From CAG-177 sp964587915 (lineage in GTDB: Bacteria > Bacillota > Clostridia > Oscillospirales > Acutalibacteraceae), in contig CAZPMK010000002.1 in the NCBI GenBank assembly GCA_964587915.1, positions 78,408 to 142,407 of the forward strand: 64,000 nucleotides of DNA, read 5' to 3'. The first letter of the stretch is position 1, and each line of letters starts with the position of its first letter. A program made the translations under genes and the position numbers. Under the pieces are notes generated by a model that saw only the letters and a program-made list of their open reading frames with translations, was not told the origin of the DNA and made no database searches. Positions 59,226-64,000 of this stretch are shown here, in pieces.

Positions 59226-60752
59226 ATGACAAACCGTTACTTCTGCGCAAAAGAAAACGGCAAGCTCCATTATCCGCACACCATTCTTACGGGCTTCGGA
59301 TTTTTGGCTTCCTCAATTGCGTGGGCAATCTATGACCCCTATATCACAAAGATACTCAACCGTTTGCTTTCAAACAGCACAACCATCACCGCTTGGAGCA
59401 CAAAGCTCAACGAAGCCTTCCCGAAGCTGGCGGAATTTGCCGCCGCCAACGGTGAAGATGTTGCAACGGCGGCGGGCGGTATAACGCTTGTTCCTCTTTT
59501 CATCGGTATCATAATGACCTTTGATAACATTTTCGGCGTTATTTTCCAGCCCACATTCGGCAAGCTCTCCGATAATACGCATTCACGCTTCGGCAAACGC
59601 CGTCCGTTCGTTATTTTCGGTGCTCCCGTTTCCGCAATTCTTTTTGCAATTATTCCTCTTATTGCAGTCGGAACAAAATCTCTTCCGCTCACGATGCTCT
59701 TTATCATTCTTTTTGTTTTCGTAATGTCACTTTGGAGAGCGCCTTGTGTTGCTCTTATGCCGGAGCTTACCCCGAGTGAAATTCGCTCCGAGGGTAATGC
59801 AATAATCAATCTTATGGGCGGTATCGGCAGTGCTATCGGACTTTTCGCAGGCACGATAGTTACGGCAATTTACTGCTCCGTCAACGGTCTTGATTCAAGC
59901 TCCCCGACCTTTGACGAATACGACACCTTCCCGTATGTTTTCCTGCTCGGCTCGATAGTTATGGTTATCGGTATGCTTGTCATACTCTTCTTCGTTAAAG
60001 AGCCCGACAGCAGAATCAAGGTTCAGGGCGAAATGAATCAAGCGGCAGACGAAGCTGCCAAGAGAAAAGCCGAAAAAGAAGCTCGCAAGGCTGAAAAAGA
60101 AGCCCGCAAAGCTGAAAAGCTCTCCGCAGGCGAAAGAAAGAGCCTTGTTTTCATGCTCCTCGGTTTGTTCTTCCTTTTCTGCGGCACGAACGCAATTTCA
60201 ACATTCTTCTCACTTTTTGCCGCTGAAATTCTCCATAAGACCACCGCAGAAGCAACCATCATGACAACCGCATTTGCCGCCGCTTCCGCAATTGCCGCGA
60301 TTCCCGCAGGCTGGCTCGGAAAGAAAATCGGCAGAAAGAAGACAATTCTCAGCGGTCTGCTTATATTCATTGCCGCCTTTATCGCTTATCTCGTAACCGA
60401 GGCTGTCGGCATTGATTCGCTCAGCGGCGTATTCATTTGGATAATTCTTGTTGTCGGCGGTGCGGCAAATATGTTCATCACCGTAAACACTCTGCCTCTC
60501 GTTCTCGAAATCGGCGGTATTGATAAGGTCGGTACTTTCACAGGTTATTATTACACCGCAACCTTCTCGGCTCAGATTGCAACTCCCATCATCTACGGTA
60601 TCGTTCGTATGTTCACGGGCACATATATGTCATTGTTCTATTACTGCCCCATCGCATTCGTTCTTTCAACGCTTTGCATACTTGTTGTTCGACACGGCGA
60701 AGCAATACCCGATGATATAATCAAGGCAGTCAAGGAAGAAAACGAAGACTAA
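59226..60752 (+). CDS. MFS transporter (SLC45/GPH-like sugar transporter type)
   Basis: 508 residues with about twelve transmembrane helices. The loop GKLSDNTHSRFGKRRPFVIFG is the MFS/GPH signature between TM2 and TM3 and points to a sugar:cation symporter. A strongly charged cytoplasmic linker with KAEKEARKAEKEARKAEK-type heptads joins the two halves (about 270-305). IPAGWLGKKIGRKKTIL is the matching loop in the second half. AAGGAG lies 8 bases before the ATG. Single-gene transcript; substrate unknown. Confidence 0.9.
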   Translation: MTNRYFCAKENGKLHYPHTILTGFGFLASSIAWAIYDPYITKILNRLLSNSTTITAWSTKLNEAFPKLAEFAAANGEDVATAAGGITLVPLFIGIIMTFDNIFGVIFQPTFGKLSDNTHSRFGKRRPFVIFGAPVSAILFAIIPLIAVGTKSLPLTMLFIILFVFVMSLWRAPCVALMPELTPSEIRSEGNAIINLMGGIGSAIGLFAGTIVTAIYCSVNGLDSSSPTFDEYDTFPYVFLLGSIVMVIGMLVILFFVKEPDSRIKVQGEMNQAADEAAKRKAEKEARKAEKEARKAEKLSAGERKSLVFMLLGLFFLFCGTNAISTFFSLFAAEILHKTTAEATIMTTAFAAASAIAAIPAGWLGKKIGRKKTILSGLLIFIAAFIAYLVTEAVGIDSLSGVFIWIILVVGGAANMFITVNTLPLVLEIGGIDKVGTFTGYYYTATFSAQIATPIIYGIVRMFTGTYMSLFYYCPIAFVLSTLCILVVRHGEAIPDDIIKAVKEENED

Positions 60753-60773
60753 AATTTCAATTTATAGAGATGG

Positions 60774-60805
60774 AAGCACCGAGCCTTTCGGTGCTTTCGT
60801 TTTTT
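60774..60805 (+). terminator. Terminator after the MFS gene
   Basis: AAGCACCG (60774-60781) pairs perfectly with CGGTGCTT (60789-60796), followed by TCGTTTTTT. Confidence 0.9.
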
Positions 60806-60816
60806 AAAAGTAAAAA

Positions 60817-60834
60817 GCCGACATTTCCGTCGGC
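60817..60834 (-). terminator. Minus-strand terminator of a lost gene
   Basis: GCCGAC and GTCGGC pair perfectly around six bases; on the minus strand the hairpin is followed by TTTTTACTTTT. No intact minus-strand gene ends here, which suggests the gene body was deleted. Confidence 0.6.
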
Positions 60835-60843
60835 AATAACGAA

Positions 60844-60919
60844 TTATTCAAGGGTCACCGCTTCAGTTCTTCTTTTTGGGATAGGGCGTTCTTTCGTCAG
60901 TAGATAATCAAGGTATTTT
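60844..60919 (-). pseudogene. C-terminal scrap of an unknown gene
   Basis: The minus-strand frame reads KYLDYLLTKERPIPKRRTEA to a TAA at 60844, just before the terminator at 60834-60817. It has no start codon or ribosome binding site upstream, and its upstream part overlaps the plus-strand remnant. I do not recognise the family. It could be chance coding, but the match with a terminator in the right place argues for a remnant. Confidence 0.3.
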
Positions 60920-61122
60920 CGATAGAAAACGGCTATGTTCAAGTTGAAGCTGATTCAAGTGACTTGTGGTTTCATTATGTTCTTGCATATTATTCAAACA
61001 GCGAAAAAGAAAAATTAGGTAATTTGTCAAAAGGTGACCGCATTACCTTTACCGGTGAATGTAAAGGAGAAAGCCGGTCGGGAAGTACGATAATCGAAGT
61101 CAAATTTTGCACAATAAACTGA
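60904..61122 (+). pseudogene. Remnant of an OB-fold (tRNA_anti-like) protein
   Basis: A 72-codon frame without start codon, opening after a TAG at 60901-60903 and ending TGA at 61122. It reads FSIENGYVQVEADSSD, then LGNLSKGDRITFTGECKGES and IIEVKFCTIN. The KGDxITxxGxCxG pattern and final beta strand resemble the C-terminal part of the tRNA_anti-like family (PF12869). The N-terminal signal and first strands are missing. It is followed by its own terminator, so it is the 3' end of a once complete gene. Confidence 0.6.
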
Positions 61123-61140
61123 GAAATCTAAATATAAACG

Positions 61141-61186
61141 GGACCGATGCTTGTGAAAATCAAACGCCGGTCCTCGATTTTTAATT
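61141..61186 (+). terminator. Terminator after the OB-fold remnant
   Basis: GGACCG (61141-61146) pairs with CGGTCC (61168-61173), followed by TCGATTTTTAATT. Confidence 0.65.
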
Positions 61187-61233
61187 AAATTTGCCGCCGA
61201 AATCGCGAATCTCAATAAAGTTGAAAAAAAGAC

Positions 61234-61262
61234 TTGATTTTTTGAACGGTATATATTATAAT
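61234..61262 (+). promoter_or_regulatory. tRNA-Pro promoter
   Basis: TTGATT (61234-61239), 17-base spacer, TATAAT (61257-61262), about 39 bases before the tRNA 5' end. Confidence 0.88.
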
Positions 61263-61300
61263 GCTTTAGTCAGCTGATGAATGACAGCAACAGAATACTT

Positions 61301-61376
61301 CGGGGTGTAGCGCAGATGGTAGCGCGCTTGGTTCGGGACCAAGAGGCCGTGGGTTCAAATCCCGCCACTCCGACCA
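61301..61376 (+). tRNA. tRNA-Pro (anticodon CGG)
   Basis: 76 bases. The acceptor stem CGGGGTG pairs with CACTCCG, with the CCA end encoded. The anticodon stem CTTGG/CCAAG carries loop TTCGGGA, anticodon CGG, decoding CCG. The T arm is GTGGGTTCAAATCCCGC. All arms fold normally. It marks the border between ordinary chromosome and the accessory segment to the right. Confidence 0.97.
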
Positions 61377-61410
61377 AAAATTCCGTTCACTTTTGTGGAC
61401 GGAATTTTTT
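61377..61410 (+). terminator. Terminator after tRNA-Pro
   Basis: TTCCGTTC and GGACGGAA pair within an AAAAA/TTTTTT frame directly after the CCA end. Confidence 0.85.
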
Positions 61411-61565
61411 ACTTCCTGACTCTTGATTTTTCAATTTTCACTAAAAGGTAGACTGAATTTCAGTTAATAACGAAGAGCGAAAGATAAAGAAGTGAATGAC
61501 AAGGAAATTGCGAACAAGATTATTTTACTCAACACCGAAAAAATATGAATCAAACCAAATCTTAA

Positions 61566-61643
61566 TTACCTTTCGTTTAAGCGGTTGATAATTACTCCCT
61601 TTTCGTAATCATCAAGTGCTATGTAATAATTTATATCGTGCAT
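61566..61643 (-). pseudogene. 25-codon 5' stub of a small mobile-element-type gene
   Basis: Minus-strand ATG at 61643 with an excellent ribosome binding site (GGAGG, 7 bases) encodes MHDINYYIALDDYEKGVIIN and stops after RLNER. The start resembles small proteins (usually 60-90 residues, ...YYIALDEYE.GVII..LN) that I recall from clostridial integrative elements. The stop seems premature, so it is probably truncated. The rest of 61411-61693 shows nothing convincing. Confidence 0.45.
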
Positions 61644-61693
61644 ATCGCAACCTCCGCTGAGTTGCTACCATAATTGTAATCAAAGATACCCGA

Positions 61694-61751
61694 ATAGTCG
61701 AATGTACCGATATAAAATAGAAAAATGCCAAGAAAAAAGAGAGAAGTCAAA
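61694..61751 (+). repeat. 58-bp direct repeat, copy 1
   Basis: Identical over all 58 bases to 63123-63180 (begins ATAGTCGAATGTACCGATAT, ends GAGAGAAGTCAAA). The right end of this copy runs into a terminator hairpin. Confidence 0.97.
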
Positions 61752-61770
61752 CCTCTCTCTTTTTTCCTTC
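61733..61770. terminator. Terminator hairpin at the end of repeat copy 1
   Basis: AAAAAAGAGAGA (61733-61744) pairs perfectly with TCTCTCTTTTTT (61754-61765). It works in either direction. Copy 2 of the repeat keeps only the left arm. Confidence 0.85.
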
Positions 61771-61832
61771 GCAATGCTCGTATCTTTTAAAAAGGTACGG
61801 TGCAACCGCACGGGGTTTTCTTTGCTGTCAAT

Positions 61833-62264
61833 TTATATAAATTGGGATATTATGTTACATATAGTGATGATTGCTAATCTAAAGAAAAACGAGAATAAAA
61901 CATTCTGAGAAAAATTACCTTTATTTCGATTTTTGAAGCTGATAAACACAAAAGCAATGAATATTAAGTCTAAAAGAATAATACAAAGTGGATGACCATC
62001 ATAATACCAAACACTGTAAAAATAATTGCAAAAGCCGTAATAAATCAAATCGCAAAAGCCGTATAAAACGCTTGCCACTAAAAGCATTATATTTGAACCG
62101 GTCGGTTTTGCTTTTGAACCAATTTGAGTTTGAGATGTTTCGATTATATTTACATTTGACTTAAAGTCCCAGCCACAGTCAACACATATAACCGCATTTT
62201 CATGGCATTGCTTGCCACATTTCGGACAGGGCTTTGTGTTCTGCAATACATTATCATTTTCCAT
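61833..62264 (-). CDS. Zinc-ribbon membrane protein
   Basis: About 143 residues. The N-terminal zinc ribbon is CPKCGKQCHENAVICVDCGW (CxxC-x12-CxxC). After a short linker come three or four hydrophobic segments (IMLLVASVLYGFCDLIYYGF; CIILLDLIFIAFVFISF; LFSFFFRLAIITICNIISQF). Function unknown; such ribbons usually bind a protein partner. The ATG at 62264 follows GTGGGGTGTTTTT, 13 bases after the TM2 gene stop. The DNA is more AT-rich than the chromosome to its left. Confidence 0.8.
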   Translation of the reverse strand: MENDNVLQNTKPCPKCGKQCHENAVICVDCGWDFKSNVNIIETSQTQIGSKAKPTGSNIMLLVASVLYGFCDLIYYGFCNYFYSVWYYDGHPLCIILLDLIFIAFVFISFKNRNKGNFSQNVLFSFFFRLAIITICNIISQFI

Positions 62265-62277
62265 AAAAACACCCCAC

Positions 62278-62694
62278 TTAAATAAATTTCTCGGTGCTGA
62301 CTTCATAGGAGCCGGTGAGCATTTTTACAAAGTCAATCAAAGCAAAAATTCCACCGAGCAAAAACAAATCCATTACGATTTTGAAGATTCCTTTTTTCGT
62401 TTCGCCGAGATAGAAATTGTGAATACCTATAGCACCTAAGAAGAAAGCAAGAATAATTGCCACCATCTTATCTTTATCTGCAGGGCACCATCCGTCATTT
62501 CCTTTTGAAAGTGAGGAACTTTTTTTACTTCCGAAATCGGCAGAAACTCCACATGACATACAAACAACGGCATCCTTATTTAGCTTTGCACCGCATTTTG
62601 CACAATAGTTTTGTCCTGTACCTTTTTCGCAGCCGCAAGACAGGCATACTACTTGGCTGTCATTCATTTCTTTTCCACAAGTTTTACAATACAT
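62278..62694 (-). CDS. Double zinc-ribbon TM2-domain protein
   Basis: 138 residues. The first ribbon is MYCKTCGKEMNDSQVVCLSCGC, the second NYCAKCGAKLNKDAVVCMSCG. They are followed by a TM2 domain of two helices with the motif KMVAIILAFFLGAIGIHNFYLGETKKGIFKI (the G-x-HxFYLG turn) and a second helix LLGGIFALIDFVKML. TM2 proteins are thought to report membrane state. It heads the two-gene minus operon; AGGAGG stands before the ATG. Promoter and operator lie just upstream. Confidence 0.85.
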   Translation of the reverse strand: MYCKTCGKEMNDSQVVCLSCGCEKGTGQNYCAKCGAKLNKDAVVCMSCGVSADFGSKKSSSLSKGNDGWCPADKDKMVAIILAFFLGAIGIHNFYLGETKKGIFKIVMDLFLLGGIFALIDFVKMLTGSYEVSTEKFI

Positions 62695-62717
62695 TTTTTT
62701 GCCTCCTAATCATTTTT

Positions 62718-62734
62718 GACATCTTGTGAATGTC
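62718..62734. promoter_or_regulatory. Inverted repeat, operator candidate 1
   Basis: GACAT (62718-62722), 7 bases, ATGTC (62730-62734). The half-site TGACAT is shared with the second palindrome. Confidence 0.45.
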
Positions 62735-62746
62735 GTTTTCGCATGT

Positions 62747-62775
62747 ATTATAACATATAATTTTCCTAATGACAA
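62747..62775 (-). promoter_or_regulatory. Promoter of the zinc-ribbon operon
   Basis: Minus-strand TTGTCA (62775-62770), 17-base spacer, TATAAT (62752-62747). The -35 overlaps operator candidate 2. Confidence 0.8.
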
Positions 62776-62789
62776 GCACTAAATGTCAT
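62769..62789. promoter_or_regulatory. Inverted repeat, operator candidate 2
   Basis: ATGACA (62769-62774), 9 bases, TGTCAT (62784-62789): a perfect 6-bp palindrome over the -35 of the minus promoter and just upstream of the regulator's ribosome binding site. Confidence 0.55.
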
Positions 62790-62805
62790 AAAAGGAGAAA
62801 TTTTT

Positions 62806-63075
62806 ATGTTTATTAACAAAGCAAAGCACGGATTGAATAACATTTGTGGGCAAAATATTGCACTTTTTCGCAAAGATATGAAGTTATCACAGCGAGAATT
62901 GTCTGATAAGCTACAGCTTATCGGATTGGATATTGATAAAAATGCAATACAGCGTATAGAATGTGGTAAAAGATTTGTTACGGATATTGAACTGATTTAT
63001 TTTTCTAAGTTTTTCAAAAAGAGCTTTGATGAATTGTTAAAGATAAACATAAATGAAGAATTATCCGATGATTGA
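62806..63075 (+). CDS. XRE/Cro-family HTH regulator
   Basis: 89 residues. The HTH spans about 15-75: NIALFRKDMKLSQRELSDKLQLIGLDIDKNAIQRIECGKRFVTD, with the typical LSQRELSDKL first helix pair. It has no further domain. AAAGGAG lies 8 bases before the ATG. It is divergent from the zinc-ribbon pair, and the shared 111-base spacer holds two palindromes, so it likely represses both itself and the membrane genes. Confidence 0.88.
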   Translation: MFINKAKHGLNNICGQNIALFRKDMKLSQRELSDKLQLIGLDIDKNAIQRIECGKRFVTDIELIYFSKFFKKSFDELLKININEELSDD

Positions 63076-63122
63076 AATAATAGAGAATATCAACGGTTCT
63101 TTAAGTGTTTATACTTTTATGT

Positions 63123-63180
63123 ATAGTCGAATGTACCGATATAAAATAGAAAAATGCCAAGAAAAAAGAGAGAAGTCAAA
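63123..63180 (+). repeat. 58-bp direct repeat, copy 2
   Basis: Exact copy of 61694-61751. Beyond base 63180 the sequence differs: the right arm of the terminator hairpin is replaced by unrelated DNA leading into the conjugative-element fragment. Confidence 0.97.
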
Positions 63181-63284
63181 TGCAGCTCCCGTTTTGTTTA
63201 TTCTTCTGATTTTATTCTGCCAATACTTAATTATTCACGTTTTTCTTTCTCCGTTCCCGATCCCGAGAAGCTGCCGCAGAGGTT

Positions 63285-63632
63285 ATGAAGTCTTGCACGA
63301 TCTATCGGCTCTATGCCGACAATACCGAGGGCATGATCATGGATGTCTCTGAGATCAAAGCTCATGCCGCACAGGGCGGTATCTTCGGTGTGGAGAAATC
63401 CGATTGGCAAGCAGTCATTGAAAAGGAAAATCATCTCAAGTTTGTGGAGATGAGCATGGAAGATGATTACGGCATGATCGACGGGATCATCAATAACGGT
63501 CCGAAGGAAGAAAAAGTCCCTGAGCGTGGAGAGAAAACCTCCATCATGGATCGGCTCAAGTCTGCAAAGGCTGAAAAACCTCAAAAGGAATGCCCTCCAA
63601 AGCAGAAGCACAAAGGAGAAATTGACTTATGA
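63285..63632 (+). pseudogene. Truncated DUF4316-type protein of a conjugative element
   Basis: 115 residues. It contains YRLYADNTEGMIMDVSEIKA, then VEMSMEDDYGMIDGIINNG and the basic C-terminus ending KQKHKGEIDL. The xEMSxExDYxMIDGIINN core is that of DUF4316 proteins from Tn1549-like elements, which are normally longer and often joined to a YodL domain. There is no ribosome binding site before the ATG, and in-frame codons continue upstream into sequence with no relation to the family. The gene is thus cut at its 5' end near the repeat junction. Confidence 0.6.
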
Positions 63633-63802
63633 GCAAAAGCCAGAAGTGGAAGCTGGAATGGAGCTTCTTTCTGGACACTGACGGACGGCGCAAGTACAAC
63701 GACTTGTGCCGCCGCTGCGTCCACTCATGTAAGCAGAGTTTCAGGGCAGAAATCGTCAAATGCCCGTGTTACATCTCCAAACGCACGAGCGTAGACAGAT
63801 AA
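63629..63802 (+). CDS. 57-residue Cys-rich protein of Tn1549-like elements
   Basis: Begins MSKSQKWKLEWSFFLDTDGR and carries four cysteines in LCRRCVHSCKQSF and VKCPCYISKR, a likely metal-binding knuckle. AAAGGAG lies 10 bases before the ATG, which overlaps the DUF4316 stop by four bases. I recall near-identical small proteins directly after DUF4316 genes in clostridial conjugative transposons. Function unknown. Confidence 0.7.
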   Translation: MSKSQKWKLEWSFFLDTDGRRKYNDLCRRCVHSCKQSFRAEIVKCPCYISKRTSVDR

Positions 63803-64000
63803 GCGTTATTTGTGTTGGAAAAAGGGTTGAAAATCAAGGATTTCTCGCCTTGTAAACGGCGCAAAGAAGTTGCCCTGTATGTTTTCTTGTCCCAGCGTCA
63901 AATGCTGAAAATGTAGGAATAAAGGTCGATTTTGAGCCTTTCATTGAAGTCGTCCCAAAGCACAAAGAGCCTAGGTCACTGCCCGTTTGGGTGGTGGCTT
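63803..64000. other. Non-coding end of window inside the element fragment
   Basis: No supported gene. GC content rises compared with 61400-63200. The text resembles intergenic DNA of an integrative element that continues past the edge. Confidence 0.4.

Noticed and set aside
60060..60125. Tandem repeat array in the MFS gene (KAEKEAR units)
   Set aside because: Only two to three in-frame copies forming a charged linker; not a CRISPR or mobile repeat.
61702..61908. 68-codon plus frame beginning inside repeat copy 1
   Set aside because: It runs through a terminator hairpin and diverges completely from the frame in repeat copy 2; no ribosome binding site.
63053..63352. 99-codon plus frame spanning repeat copy 2
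   Set aside because: It overlaps the end of the XRE gene and the DUF4316 remnant in another frame and crosses the recombination junction.
1..64000. CRISPR array, rRNA genes, intact integrase or insertion sequence
   Set aside because: No regularly spaced repeats, rRNA-like sequence, transposase or integrase motif was found on either strand.

Overview
The window looks like chromosome of an anaerobic, low-to-moderate-GC Firmicute of the class Clostridia, most likely an Oscillospiraceae/Ruminococcaceae-type gut bacterium. This is inferred from gene content and style: a ZTP riboswitch and a T-box leader, AGGAGG-type ribosome binding sites, TTGACA/TATAAT promoters, an FprA flavodiiron protein, an anaerobic sulfatase maturase, 2-hydroxyacyl-CoA dehydratase activases, a GtrA protein and a Thr-rich surface tail. 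No taxonomic marker such as rRNA is present.

Region by region. (1) 1-10312, minus strand: a complete purine operon running from a sigma-A promoter through a ZTP riboswitch into purE-purC-purF-purM-purN-purO-AICAR formyltransferase-purD-purL (purL is cut by the window edge). IMP formation is split into a stand-alone formyltransferase and a PurO-type cyclohydrolase, and PurF has lost the whole glutaminase active site. (2) 10394-16860, plus: an ECF sigma factor with a very short partner, two tandem PlsC-like acyltransferases, and a two-gene activase/dehydratase system. (3) 16891-25228: aldose epimerase, MATE exporter, DapA-family aldolase, PP2C phosphatase with a transmembrane and Thr-rich tail, a HAD phosphatase, and a sulfatase with its maturase. 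(4) 25203-31443: envelope genes (amidase, GHL10 lipoprotein with a folded leader), DUF1294, and a pantothenate pair (ECF S component + CoaX). (5) 31529-41292, plus: radical SAM protein, MscL with a zinc ribbon, proC, a DUF4091 glycosidase-like protein, a membrane M28 peptidase, an acetyltransferase, an SDR, a pseudouridine synthase and a PrsA-like foldase. (6) 41354-46894: TetR regulator; serS-Mrp-DUF1624 operon; GtrA; FprA. (7) 46940-52310, minus: a YxjI-like gene-uvrB-uvrA operon with a LexA-box-like site. (8) 52326-55002, minus: an HTH-cupin-acyl-CoA synthetase fusion placed under a T-box leader, the most unusual arrangement in the window. (9) 55071-60805: rfbA-rfbC, DUF378, Maf, NUDIX, M14 peptidase and an MFS transporter.

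(10) 60806-64000 is the accessory end. It holds decayed gene fragments, tRNA-Pro(CGG), two exact 58-bp direct repeats flanking a small zinc-ribbon/TM2/XRE cassette with palindromic operators, and then a truncated fragment resembling a Tn1549-like conjugative element. The long genes are ordinary chromosome; from the tRNA rightwards the sequence shows repeated insertion and deletion.

All family assignments come from reading motifs by eye; no database search was possible.
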